NCBI GenBank assembly: GCA_001599595.1
Contig: BCHH01000009.1
Span: forward strand, 1,924,503 to 1,988,502
Length of the DNA: 64,000 bases
From: Beverwykella pulmonaria
Taxonomy: Eukaryota; Ascomycota; Dothideomycetes; Pleosporales; Melanommataceae
Reading direction: 5' to 3'
Positions 1-11,300 of the stretch are shown here, piece by piece. Under the pieces are notes generated by a model. That model did no database searches. It saw only the letters and a list, made by a program, of their open reading frames with translations, and was not told the DNA's origin. The first letter of the stretch is position 1, and each line of letters opens with the position of its first letter. The translations under genes were made by a program, and so were the position numbers.

Positions 1-1264
1 GCAGTAATCTCCACCTCGTCACACCGTGTCATTTGAAAGCTACTATAGGACACGATTACTACAAACGGGGATCTATTAAACACTCTATAATATCTACAAG
101 ACCCAAGAATCGTTCATTCGTGGAGGGCCGATGATATAGTCAATGGCGTTCTCAATATTGGTAATTTTTGGCATATCGTATGTCCATTACGGTATTCAAC
201 TCTTCGACCCGACATTGGAGACCAATCGAAGATATCTACGCAACTGGCCCCGGCAGATATGTCAAACGCATCCTATTCTTTCTTGAGGATGGATCACGAA
301 AGAATAGGATCTGGGCCCTCCCTTATTTCCTTGCGTCAGGTTTATATTCGCCCGCACACTCTGTAATCTTGTAGTATATATGTTCATAAAAATACCCTGG
401 TTAACTTTCGCAATATCCTGGTGCACGATCAAGATATAGGATACTCGCGTTGTAGCAGGGTACAACAAGCAACACAGACACATCACCCGCAATTTCCAAG
501 CTTCCACAACTTCCCCAGCACGGATCAACTGTTCACATACTACCCATGGTATCTGGACCACGTTTTGCTCACCCTGTTGTAGATACTATTCATCAGCGAC
601 TTTGCACTCTTTCTCCTCCGCAAGCTGTCCAACTTCCTGGGCATACCCTCAATTCTGAGGAACAGTTTGTTTCTTATCAAGATTCTGGCCGTGGTGCCTG
701 CAGCGTCGTTGCTTCATTTGGGGTTCTGGTATGTGACGAGGTGGGTGGTAAATATGGTGGAGTGTGAAGCTTGGTTGAAGAGCACTTCAGATCAAGAAGA
801 TAAGGACGAAGAGGGCGGAAAAGAAATAGGGGATGGTGTTGGTAGCAGGGCTCCTTTTGTTTAACTTTTGTTAGTGTGAGTTTGGAGATTGCTGTGCCGG
901 TAGCTCTCGTCTTCACGGAGACTGATGATGAGCATCGATGAGTATTTTTTATACAGTATGACGATGTGCAGTGATGTCTCGCCCCCCTGAAATCTCAATT
1001 TACTATATTGTAACGGACAATTTGATTAGGTATGCTATCTTCCGTCCCTTTATATGTGCTGGCGCCGTATAAGGTCCTTCTTCATATATACTTACGTACA
1101 GTACACTATTCCAAGATCTGGAAGTGCGCGTCTACGGGGTTCTTTCCGTTGATCGTAAGCACATCCTAAGGTAGAGGACAAAGATTAGCGCAATTCTCAA
1201 AGGCAAGGCGACTCATGCTACACCCTCGTCTAGGGTAAGATCATGCGAAATACCACCGCCTGGG
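1..1264. other. Left edge, no confident gene
   Basis: I see no recognisable complete gene here. Short open frames overlap each other on both strands. The only one with protein-like character is the frame at 583-864, listed separately. The stretch also serves as downstream sequence of the minus-strand gene that ends at 1265. Confidence 0.5.
583..864 (+). CDS. Possible 3' exon of a membrane protein (unresolved)
   Basis: An open frame of 93 codons plus TAA begins right after a TTGTAG acceptor-like site. It starts ILFISDFALFLLRK, is rich in Leu/Ile/Phe/Val with one or two probable membrane segments, and ends in a charged, acidic tail. I could not join it to an upstream exon: the nearest donor-like GTATCT (549) would give a 34-nt intron, shorter than any other intron here. 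I do not recognise the family. It may be a real 3' exon, a gene fragment, or chance. Confidence 0.2.
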   Translation: MLFISDFALFLLRKLSNFLGIPSILRNSLFLIKILAVVPAASLLHLGFWYVTRWVVNMVECEAWLKSTSDQEDKDEEGGKEIGDGVGSRAPFV

Positions 1265-2017
1265 TTAGCAACCTAGAATGGCTTCGCGGCTGGGCATGAG
1301 CCTTGCACCCCGGATTTGACTCACTTGAGGACATGCACTCCACACCATAACCAAATCCCTCAACACCTCAAACACAACATAATCCCCGGGTTTCGTAACT
1401 GGTGGTTCAAAGCTCACGCCCCGCCTCGCGCCCTCTCCCTCCTGCGTGATAGGTATGTTCATGAATAAATTAAACGGATCCGGAACTCGTCCCCCTAGTT
1501 GAGCCTGTAGTGCTTTGACACCCTCTGCAGTCTCCCCCTCCAAACCTTCCGCCAGCGCTGCCAGCGCATCCCAACAGTTATCTGTGCAGCTCTCGTGGTA
1601 CCCCGTAACGCCCAGCTCATAGTACCGCCATCGATCACAGGCGGCGATTAGAGTGTCGTGGACGCCGGGACTTGTGTCTTCCACCAACTTAATCATGGGC
1701 GCACGTTTCTGGCTGACGAGGACGTCGCCGACCGAGGGCGTGATTTTGAGGTTTGAGGCCCGGGTGTGACACATTGACATGTACTCTGGAATTGATGCGG
1801 CCGTGTTGGATACACTCGAGTACTGGGACATGGAGGTGGAGGTTGCGTTAGGGTAAAGCGGGGCAGAGACGTCGGTAATGGAGAGGGTGGAGGTGGGCAA
1901 AGCGAAGGCAAAAGTGTCGACTACTTGGTTACCGTGCGTGTTGATTATCTTGATCTTTTGGCCCTGGCGCAAGATTGTGGCGGCACCGCGCCGGGCGGGA
2001 ATGGTTTGTATCGACAT
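1265..2017 (-). CDS. DUF1989 (urea carboxylase-associated) family protein
   Basis: Single-exon gene of 250 residues, a usual length for the DUF1989 family. The sequence shows the family landmarks in order: an N-terminal segment with GQKIKIINTHGNQVVDTFAF, then CHTRASNLKI, HESCTDNCWDAL, DPFNLFMNIPI and a late SACPQ motif. Bacterial relatives sit next to urea carboxylase or urea amidolyase and are linked to urea or guanidine-type nitrogen metabolism; the fungal role is unknown and none of those partners is visible here. The start is the first ATG and aligns with where the family normally begins. It is divergent from the ArfGAP gene, sharing about 500 bp of upstream DNA. Confidence 0.85.
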   Translation of the reverse strand: MSIQTIPARRGAATILRQGQKIKIINTHGNQVVDTFAFALPTSTLSITDVSAPLYPNATSTSMSQYSSVSNTAASIPEYMSMCHTRASNLKITPSVGDVLVSQKRAPMIKLVEDTSPGVHDTLIAACDRWRYYELGVTGYHESCTDNCWDALAALAEGLEGETAEGVKALQAQLGGRVPDPFNLFMNIPITQEGEGARRGVSFEPPVTKPGDYVVFEVLRDLVMVWSACPQVSQIRGARLMPSREAILGC

Positions 2018-2514
2018 GATTGAGGTGACGTAGAAAAAGGTTGATGAGAGAGGAAGGGGGGCGTTAATGTTCGTGAGTGGGGAAGGGAGGTGTGTTAGTA
2101 GCTCGAGTATATATACCTAGACCCAGACCTATTTGTATATCTTCGTCTAGGGCGTGTGAGGGGCAGTGAGCTATGTGGAGATCTGATTGATTAGAGCTCT
2201 GATACTGGATCTATTCCTCAATTTAGGATAAGTGACAAGACCTGATTAGCAACATCCGATATCATGGTGGGCGCACTTCGCAGTCTAGGAGAAACACGCA
2301 TTGTGCATCTAATGAAAGCTCCAGTCACAGGGAGTGAGTGATGGGCCGAGGAGTCTGGGGTCGAGAACAAGCGTCTGGTCACGTGCACCTATCATAACCC
2401 TTGAAAGAGGCCAGCTGCGGACTGACGCCTCACCTAAAATATCCCCACTACAACTCCTTTCCGTTCCGCTGGCCTCTTACCACCACACACTGCTCTTCCA
2501 CACTGCCGTCCACC
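2018..2514. other. Divergent intergenic region
   Basis: This stretch of about 500 bp separates two genes transcribed away from each other and must hold both promoters. CT-rich tracts lie near 2460-2510, just before the ArfGAP start. No further gene or repeat seen. Confidence 0.5.
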
Positions 2515-4211
2515 ATGTCGCTCGCCACGAAGACGCAGTCGCAAACCATCTTCCAGAAATTGAAGATCAAGCCCGCGAACAAGGTGCGCCCGCGCGGAAA
2601 GGGAGGCGGTCAGTGGCCAAGTAGCTAACTCGCTCCATAGATATGTTTCGACTGCGGCGCAAAGAACCCGACGTGGTCGTCAGTCCCTTTCGGCATCTAT
2701 CTGTGCCTGGACTGCTCGGCGAATCATAGAAATATGGGCGTGCATATCTCGTTTGTGCGGTCTACGAATCTTGACAGTATGTACATCTCTCGACCCAGTG
2801 GTGGAGAATGGGAGTGCACTAGGATTTAAGATAATGGGGATTCTGATCCTTGTTAGTTTGGCAATGGGACCAGCTCCGAATCATGAAGGTCGGCGGCAAC
2901 GAGAGCGCAACCAAGTACTTCCAGACACATGGCGGAACCGCTGCGCTCAATAGCAAGGACCCGAAGGCGAAGTACACTAGCGGTGCTGCCACGAAATACA
3001 AGGAGGAACTGGCCCGGCGCTGTGCCGTGGATGCTAGACAGTGCGTCACACCTTCTCCCTGCCACACTGTCCGTCACCAGTTAGCATTGACGTGTTGTGA
3101 ACAGATACCCTGATGAAGTCGTAATAACGGACATCCCTGAATCCGCCAGCGACGGCACCAACACCCCTGTGGGCGAAAATGAAGACGACTTCTTCTCCTC
3201 CTGGGACAAGCCCACCATCAAGCGCCCATCCAACCCACCTTCCCGCACCGGCACACCTCGCTCCCAATCTCCCTCACCATTCCTCAATACTCCGGCCAAT
3301 GGAAACGGCACTGCGCGTCCCAAATCGCCACTTTCTGGTGCCGCACCCACAACGCCCGCCGCAATCCCCGCCGTCAAACCTGCTATCCGCAAGACAACCT
3401 CCGGCGCAGCCCCGAAGAAGAATATCTTGGGCGCCAAGAAGAAGGGTCTGGGAGCAAAGAAAGTAGTAGCAAGCGATGGCCTAGACTTTGAAGAAGCAGA
3501 GCGTAAGGCCCGGGAAGAGGCCGAGCGCATCGAGAAACTGGGCTACGACCCCGACGCCGAAGCAGCGGAAGCCGCCACTATTTCAAAGTCCAAGATGGCA
3601 GAATCCTCCACCATCGCCTCACCCACGCCCTTATCCCCGTCCCGTGGCGGCTTCGGACAGTCGGCCAAGCCCGAGAGGAGTAGCCAGGATATGGAGCGTC
3701 TGGGAATGGGCATGGGTCGTTTGGGCTTCGGACAAGTTGGTGCTGCCAGCAAAGCGGCGCCTAAGAAGATGGGCGGATTCGGCAGCGTGGGTAATAAGCC
3801 AGCACCTGTCGACGATGACTCGGAGAAGTACGCGCGAGAGAAGTTCGGCGTGCAGAAGGGTATCTCCAGTGACGAGTTCTTCGGTCGCAATGCATTTGAT
3901 CCGACCGCGAACGCGCAGGCAAAGGAGCGTTTACAAGGTACATGCACCTTATGACTCTGCCTCTTCAAGTAGTACTATACTAACTAATCCCAGGCTTCGA
4001 AGGCGCGACCGCCATCTCTAGCAACGCCTATTTCGGCCGTCCCGAGGACGAGGTCGCCGAAGACGACTACGGCGACTTGGAGTCCGTCGCCAAAGACATG
4101 GTGCGCAAGTTTGGTGTCACCGCTGGTGACGATCTAGAGAATCTAACCAATTTGCTCGGCGAGGGCGCAACGAAGTTGCAGGGTGCCATTCGAAATTATC
4201 TGAACTCGTAA
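2515..4211 (+). CDS. GLO3: ADP-ribosylation factor GTPase-activating protein, Glo3/ArfGAP2-3 type
   Basis: Five exons fit consensus splice sites and one frame: 2515-2583, 2641-2776, 2857-3040, 3105-3937, 3994-4211, giving 479 residues. Residues about 25-48 form the ArfGAP zinc finger, with the CFDC and CLDC cysteine pairs, followed by [13 protein letters not shown] that carries the catalytic arginine, then [14 protein letters not shown]. The middle is Ser/Pro-rich with a Lys-rich stretch, and the C-terminus has repeated GFG-type segments and a [15 protein letters not shown] motif typical of the Glo3 regulatory region. The protein stimulates GTP hydrolysis by Arf1 on COPI vesicles in Golgi-to-ER transport. 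The intron before exon 5 contains a TACTAAC branch-point match. It is convergent with the Hsp70 gene. Confidence 0.93.
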
Positions 4212-5237
4212 GCCTTAGTATGAAAGCGGGTTGGCGCGAGGGATCAGGAGTTAAATGATATTTTTGCTGATTCAAGTTTGCAAGCTGCAGTAGAGGTAGG
4301 CGTGTTTTGATCCGTCTGGGTTCCTTGGAGGTAGGCGAACGGTTGAATGTACGGGAAAAGCGCGGTGAATGGGGGATGATGAACGTTCGACGGCCGTGGG
4401 GGGCGGCGTGATCTAGTACATTGATAATGAGGCGTGGGTCTGGTCTAGGCATACTGCGAGGTGCTCTATTGCTTTTTCTTCCATCACTCGACACGGACAG
4501 GACGCGAATACAAATAGAAAGCTACAAATAATGGGAAGCAATTCGTTACTTTTCAACTCAGCTCAGATCAGGTCATCGGACGGCTACATTGCAAACAATG
4601 AGGTTGGGAGTGCCCATCATCAGAGTCAGAGTCCCCCGATGAATATATGACTCTTCGTCTGCCCATTCCACACTCTCTAATTATTTATAATCATAGTGAG
4701 TACAAGTGAGCGTAAAGTTTTGGTGCCCCATACGGATTGAGGCTCAATATCATTTGATAAAGTTGAACAGTCCGAGACACGGACAAATGAACTGGAAGCA
4801 CATTACATCACATCACATCATGAACAAGAACTTGTTTGTAGTTTCATAAGCAATTCGCTTTGAGAGCGGAGAAGAGTGTGACATTACCATCTCACGTCCC
4901 AACTATAGTACAATTATCTGCCCCATATTTCGCCACATTCCCACCCTCGCCTCCGCCGATTACACTGCAGCGTCTTGTTCATATTCAGTTAACGTCCTGC
5001 TTTATGCTCTCTCCTTCGGTATTTCGTCCCTGTTTCGTGATAAAGACATAACCAAAAGGGAGGATCGTAAGACGCGACCTTTTGTGAAAAAAAAGAGATG
5101 AGAAGCGAACAGGTATAGGTACACACATTTACACGTCTAAAGGACCCAAACCGAGACCGTAATACAAGACGCCTGCTTTTGTGCCCAGAAATGAATTCAG
5201 ATAAGGAACGACGAACCAGAGCCAAGAGCTGGAGCAT
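4212..5237. other. Convergent 3' intergenic region
   Basis: The 3' flanks of the ArfGAP gene and the Hsp70 gene meet here. It is moderately AT-rich, with a short ACATC repeat near 4803-4820. Open frames are short and not protein-like. No gene seen. Confidence 0.5.
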
Positions 5238-7385
5238 TTACTGCTTCTTCTCGCCCTCGCCCTCACCAGGCTGCTGCTGCTGCTGCTCGTTCTGCTGGTT
5301 GCTGGACTCTGATCGGGCCTTGTGCATCTGATCGAACAAGCTCAAGCTAGCGTTCTGGAGATCGTCGGTCTTCTCCTTGATCTCGGCAGCGGTGGCAGTG
5401 CCTTCGCCGGACTGGCTCTGGGAGATGAACTCGCGGAGGGCGGTGATTTTCTCCTTGATCTTCTCAGCCTCGGCCTTGTCGAGTCGGTCCTCGAACTCCT
5501 TCAGAGCCTTCTCGGTGTCGTTCACAACGCTGTCGGCGCGGTTGGCGGATTCAATGGCGTTCTTGCGCTCCTTGTCGGACTCTGCGTAGCGCTCAGAATC
5601 ATCAACCATGGACTGGATTTCGGCCTCAGAGAGACCAGATCCAGAGGCAATCGTGATGGACTGATCCTTGTTCGTGGACTTGTCCTTGGCGTGGACATGG
5701 ACGATTGAGTCGGCGTCGATGTCGAAAGTGACCTCAATCTGAGGCACACCTCGGTGCGCCGGGGGAATACCGACAAGCTGGAAGTTGCCAAGCAGCTTGT
5801 TGTCGCGGACTAGCTCACGCTCACCCTGGTAGACCTTGATCTCGACAGCGCTCTGGAAGTCAGCGGCGGTGGAGAAGACTTGCGACTTCTTGGTCGGGAT
5901 GGTGGTGTTCCGGTTGATTAGACGAGTGAAGACACCGCCGAGGGTTTCGATACCAAGGGAAAGGGGAGTAACATCGAGGAGGAGGAGGTCAGTGACCTCA
6001 CCGGCCAGGACCGCACCCTGGATGGCGGCACCAATGGCGACGGCCTCATCGGGGTTGACCGACTTGGCGGGGTCGCGGCCGAAGATGCTCTTGACGGACT
6101 CGGTGACCTTGGGCATACGGGTCATGCCGCCAACGAGGATGACCTCCTGGATGTCCTTCGCCTGCAGATTGGCATCCTTCAACGCCTTGCGTACGGGGTC
6201 GATGGTCTTGGAGATCAGGGGGTCGACCAACTTCTCGAGCTGAGCGCGGGTCATCTTGGTATTGATGTGCTTGGGTCCTGACGCGTCGGCAGTGATGAAG
6301 GGAAGATTGATTTCGGTCTGGAGGGAGGAAGAAAGCTCAATCTTTGCCTTCTCAGCCGCCTCACGAATGCGCTGGATGGCCATGCGGTCGCCGTTGAGAT
6401 CAATGCCGTATGTCTTCTTGAAATCCTGAACCAGGTGGCGCACGAGGATGATGTCGAAGTCCTCGCCGCCAAGATGGGTGTCACCGTTGGTGGACTTGAC
6501 CTCGAACACGCCGCTCTGGATCTCGAGGATGGAGATATCGAAGGTTCCACCTCCGAGATCGTACACGGCAATGATGTTATCTGCCGACTTGTCGAGACCA
6601 TAGGCAAGCGCGGCGGCCGTGGGCTCGTTGACGACACGGAGCACGTTGAGACCGGCGATTTGGCCGGCGTCCTTGGTGGCTTGACGCTGCGAGTCGTTGA
6701 AGTAGGCGGGGACAGTTACGACAGCATTCTGGATGTTCTTGCCCATGTAGGCCTCGGCGGTCTCCTTCATCTTTCCGAGGACGAAGCCACCAATCTGCGA
6801 GGGCGAGTACTTCTGGCCCTGGGCCTCGAGCCATGCATCGCCGTTGGTGTGCTGGACGATCTTGTATGGCACCTGCTGGATATCACGCTGAACCTCTGCA
6901 TCGGTGAACTTGCGGCCGATGAGACGCTTTGTAGCGAAGAGGGTGTTTTCCGGGTTCACAACGGCCTGCCGCTTGGCCGCGATACCGACCAGACGCTCGC
7001 CTTCCTTGGTGAAGCCGACCACGGATGGCGTTGTTCGTGTACCTGTGCATAGCATGTCAGCACGATGCGGTCAGGATTGAAAAGACGCCGGGAGGAGTCT
7101 GTACCTTCAGAGTTCTCAATGATGCGCGGCGTCTTGCCCTCCATCACCGCCACAGCAGAGTTGGTGGTACCCAAATCAATACCAATGACGGAGCCCTTGA
7201 CCTTCTCAGCCGAGTCGTCCGCATATCTGCGTACAAACGACGAAGCGAGGGGAGATTTGAAGGCGGGGGTGCGGCGGAAAGCAGAGGTGGTTGTCCGGGG
7301 CAGAAACTTATCATGCAGTCAGTGGGTGGTGAACGAGCTACCAAAGGGAAGAACTCACTGTGCGCGATAGTCTTGAGGGCAACAT
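5238..7385 (-). CDS. SSC1: Mitochondrial Hsp70 chaperone (Ssc1)
   Basis: Three exons on the minus strand (7385-7359, 7306-7105, 7042-5238) give 677 residues. The first two exons encode an Arg/Ser/Thr-rich, acid-free leader ending near [10 protein letters not shown], a classic mitochondrial targeting sequence, followed at once by [16 protein letters not shown]. Other Hsp70 signatures follow: [46 protein letters not shown], and the substrate-binding domain with [17 protein letters not shown]. The C-terminus is Gln/Glu-rich and ends EKKQ, as in Ssc1 rather than cytosolic Hsp70s (EEVD). It drives import through TIM23 and folding in the matrix. The 7307-7358 intron ends in AAG. A heat-shock element lies about 120 bp upstream. 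Confidence 0.96.
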
Positions 7386-8262
7386 GGCTGTGGTACTGGT
7401 TGGGCGGGCTGCAGCGGCAGGAAAAGGCAGGCGAGGGATGGGTGCAGTGGGAGGAATTGATGGCGATGGAGGTGTTTTCAATGATGGAAAGACGTAGACG
7501 AGCTAGAAATTTCTGGCAAGTTCCGTGCTCCGTTTTGCATTTTGCTCGAGCCGAGAGCGACCGAGCTCCCGCCGCCGCCTCCAAGGTGCCCTGTGCTCCC
7601 TCGCCATGCACGTCTGCTCTGGGAGGGTCGATGGCAAAGTCTGGCTTGGAGACAAGTTCCACAGTACTGCTTGTGGTGCCCTCTACGAACAGGGGGATAT
7701 TGCAGGGCAGGCAAGCTTCCTTTGGTAAAAGACAACCAGTTTTTTTTAACTGGTCTACATTGTCCTACTATATCTGCATCAGGACATGAGATTTACAGAC
7801 CACAGACAGTCCGGTACGATCCTGCTTGGAATCACCCTGCAGGGCTCTTCAGAGACAACAACATGCAACCTACAGAGCAGCGCCAGCAGTAGTTGGTACG
7901 GGCGTGGTGCTGGAGTGCTTCTGCTTCTTCAGACAGCATGCCGCCATCACGTGGCTCGCCAGAATGACGAAAGCTTAGGTAGATGGTGTGAGGGTGTGAG
8001 GAGCTCGAGCACAAGACACGACGACATTCACTGCGGCTCAACTCCTCGACACCCACCCACGCTCCTACATTCTCGCTCCGTCGCGTGTGCATACTCGCAG
8101 CTCTTCCATTCTTTCGCACTGTTTTCCTAGCGCTCCTTGTGCGGTTAACAGCACACCGCGTCTCAGCATTGACGCATCGCCTCGCGCTCCTCATCCCCCC
8201 CTCCATATACCTCCACCCACTTCGGGACATGCGCCGCCATCGTTAATACTCTCATCGCAAGC
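7386..8262. other. Divergent promoter region of SSC1 and the DUF2415 gene
   Basis: This stretch of 877 bp separates two divergently transcribed genes. The half near SSC1 holds a heat-shock element at 7505-7524. The half near the DUF2415 gene is pyrimidine-rich at 8105-8220, as is common before fungal start codons. Open frames crossing it are not protein-like. Confidence 0.55.
7505..7524. promoter_or_regulatory. Heat-shock element (HSF binding site)
   Basis: Four alternating 5-bp units lie in register: GAA at 7506, TTC at 7511, GCA at 7516 (one mismatch to GAA) and TTC at 7521. Three perfect inverted units out of four fit the known nGAAnnTTCn array bound by heat-shock factor. The site is about 120 bp upstream of the SSC1 start codon, a sensible place for heat induction of a chaperone gene. 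Function is inferred. Confidence 0.6.
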
Positions 8263-10525
8263 ATGGCTGTCGATGCGTTCTTGTCAGCCCCCCGTCCCGA
8301 GCCCTGTGCCGACAGCAAACTGACTGGCCCAGGAGTCGAGACACGGAAGGCTTTGTGCTACCCTCCAAGTCCTACTACCCGCTCAAGATACCTATTGCGT
8401 GAGTCTCCGCGCCAGGCGAGCAAGCCAACCAACCCAAGAAGCTAACCGTCCCAGACACTACCAGCTGCGGCACTTCATCAGCTCGCCCGAGCAGGACCTC
8501 CTCTACTACGCCAGCGGCTCCGAAGTCTACTGCCTCAACTCGGCCACGAGAACGCAAGCCCATGTGACTACCCTTCCGTGGGAGGCGCGCTGCACTGCCG
8601 CAGGACACGGCTATGTAGCCGTCGGCGGTGCGGAAGAAGGGAACTTCGCCGCCATCAAGGTCGAAGGCTTTCCCCCAGGCGACCCCGCCGATGTCGACGC
8701 GCTGCTGCCGCTGCAGCTCGCGAGCCGCTCGACTATACCACGCACCCCACTGTTAGGTGCAGCCCACCACATCCGGCTCGAGAAGATTGGAGAAGACATT
8801 GTCAATTCGATATCCATCCACAAGTTCCCGGCCGAGGGAGATGGGGAAGATGAAGTGGTAGCCGTCCTCACAAACAACGACAAGACTGTGCGCGTCTACT
8901 CTCTGACACAGAATCTAGAGGTTGCCGTTCTGGACCTGCCCTTCCCCATGAACCATGCGACCATATCTCCCGACGGCCAATTGTTGGTGGCTGTGGGTGA
9001 CCAACGCATCTGCTTCTTCTTTGAGCGCGTCCGAACGTCTAAGCCTAGCACCATGAAGACCCCCGAGGGGCGCGCTCAATCGCTTCCCCTGGAATGGGCT
9101 CTGTATGAAGAGGTATGCCTCTATGTTCCTCCTGGTTCGGGTATTGAAGGCTACTTCACGACAGCTTGGTCGCCATCGGGACGCTTGTGTGCAGTCGGAT
9201 CCGAATGCGGCTTCATCACCGTATTTGACGTGGAGCTTCTCAAAAGATACCAGTACGGAGAGGACGCTATTGTGGAAGTCATCAGCTCCAGCAGACCCGA
9301 CAGTACTATTGGTCCGGGTGCAGTCAGGACGATGCAGTTCTCGCCTGCGCCATGGGACTTCCTCATCTGGAGTGAAGATCAAGCAAGAGTCTGCATAGCC
9401 GATCTCCGGTCTGGATTGAAAGTGAAGCAAGTCCTCACCTTGGATCCCAAGGAGAAAGACCTGGAAAAGGTCGCCATAGCCGACTTTGACTTGACACTCA
9501 GCCCTGAAATGCAGGACTTGAGACGGGAGGCAGACTTCATCCGGAGATATCGCCGTGCGCTGGATTCCGAAGGCACGGCCGCTGCTGTCAATTTCGCAAC
9601 AGATTACATCGAAGCGTCGACCGAGCGGCGGAGGCTCCATCGACAACATGGAATAGTCGAGTCAGATAATGACCCGCACGGCCTAACAGCACATGAACGG
9701 CAAGTTTTAGAAGCCCTCCGTACCACAAGGCAGCGAGAGGAAGTGCGTGAGCAGAGTACCACGCCACGGAGTATCAACTACAGGGCTACTGACACACCGC
9801 TGGCAAGACGGTACGGTGTTTCCTCTGCAGACTCGTTGCCAGGCGTGCGTAGTGACGGTAGACACAGAGAAAGAGAGGCTGCAGCACGACGAGACATGAC
9901 CGATACTCTGACCGAGTTCGTGGCGAATCACAGGCCGCAGGTAGCCACGATGGAACCAATCCAAGGGCGCGCCACGGCTCGCCGCCGTGCCTCTATAGTT
10001 CTTTCCACCGAGGGAAGCAGCAGCGCCCCAACCAGTGGCAATATCACAGACGCGGCCACGACAAGATCGCCGAACCCGATACCCGCTCACGCTCGACGAG
10101 TAGATCCTCAGATTGTGGCCGCAACGGATGATGCATGGCGCACCATTGAAGAAGCTCTCGCTCGCAATGCCAGGGCAGCAGACGATGTCCGCAGCTCTTC
10201 TACTTCTAATGCAGCCGAACTGCAGACAGAGCTCCGTCGTATCACACAGCTAACCCAAATGCAAACCCGTCTTCGCAATGCACGCGAGGCCCAGTCCCTG
10301 GGTACTTTCGATGCTCCTCTCGTGACGAGCAGTGGAGCGGGATTCTTCCGACGCGCAAGTCATACGCACACGCACCACCATGACCCTTCATACGGTGTCC
10401 GTACAGCAGGCCTCGCAATGAGCCCCGATGGTCGTATGCTCTATTGCGGAACAGAGGAGGGCATCTTTGAGTTCCGCATCAATTTGCATGGGCGAAAGGG
10501 GTTCCCCGCCATCACGCCTCGCTGA
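8263..10525 (+). CDS. DUF2415 WD40/beta-propeller protein (Ylr149c/Gid11-like), frame break near N-terminus
   Basis: The main exon (8455-10525) is open to TGA and encodes a beta-propeller-like protein: HYQLRHFISSPEQDLLYYAS, a TIRTMQFSPAPWDFLIW-type block with EDQARVCIADLRS (the DUF2415 segment), a long low-complexity insert, then a last blade with GLAMSPDGRMLYCGTEEGIFEF. Exon 1 begins MAVDAFLSAPRPEP and ends at 8398 before GTGAGT. From the ATG the frame is off by one, yet the last third of exon 1 reads EGFVLPSKSYYPLKIPIA in the frame that splices correctly. Adding one base near 8341-8350 gives 735 residues. The yeast relative Ylr149c (Gid11) is a substrate receptor of the GID ubiquitin ligase; equivalence is inferred. 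Upstream DNA is shared with SSC1. Confidence 0.8.
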
Positions 10526-11300
10526 TGTAAGTTTCTTCGGATGTACCGCGTTGTGTAGGTTTTTTTGGTTTTTGATTTGGCGTTGTGTATCGTCTGCGCA
10601 TAGTCACGGGTTTCTGGGAGTGTAATCTACGGATGGCTGGGTTTGACTCGGCAGTTGGAGTTAGGTTGGCATTTATGAATCATTGCTAGCATCGGCGCAA
10701 CGGACGGATATGGGACCAGCAACAAGGGATAGGTGATAATTCAGCGATTGATTTTGGGGAGAGGGGGGAAACCAGTACACAGTATGAATACCCTCCTTTC
10801 GTGAGCTAGGTAGCTAAAAGTACCGCGACTGCGCAATTCGATTCTACTATAGCATTACGCCTAGCGCAGGTTTTCTGGTTGCTGTGGAGCCTGCAATTGC
10901 ATAGCGTAAACCTCTCCAGCATTGCTCGGCCCCGAGGTATGCGGCTCCTGGCGTGGTGCTTTGACGTGGATATATCTGGGGTATTGGTGGTGACGTGCGG
11001 AGCGAATCGGAGACATGCCCTGCCGAGTTTGGAATTTTCAGCACCAGTCAGAGCGATCGCCGTCGATGGCGCCATCGACCCCACGTCCTCCACCACGTAC
11101 CTTGCAGCGTCCAGATGTTCTCTCGTGAACACCGCCTTTTTTTTCCTCCCTCTCCTATATATCCCTCATCTCCTCCCCGTAGCCGCCTTCCTTCCTTCTT
11201 TCCTCCACTTTCAACAAAGAATTGGATTTGCCTCAACGTGCAAGTTCGCGAACATCATCCCACCTCAGCTCCAAGGATACAGGAGATTCGACGAGCAAAC
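10526..11300. other. Intergenic, 5' region of cystathionine beta-lyase
   Basis: Downstream sequence of the DUF2415 gene is followed by the promoter and leader of the next gene. A strongly pyrimidine-rich stretch at 11130-11215 fits a fungal transcription-start region. No additional gene seen. Confidence 0.5.

Noticed and set aside
549..582. Intron joining an upstream exon to the frame at 583-864
   Set aside because: It would be only 34 nt, well below the other introns in this window (about 48-100 nt).
6435..7052. 205-codon open frame on the plus strand
   Set aside because: Antisense to SSC1; the open frame follows from the codon bias of the Hsp70 gene.
7025..7789. 254-codon plus-strand frame
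   Set aside because: Runs antisense through SSC1 exons, introns and promoter; not protein-like.
8915..9649. 244-codon minus-strand frame
   Set aside because: Antisense shadow of the DUF2415 gene.
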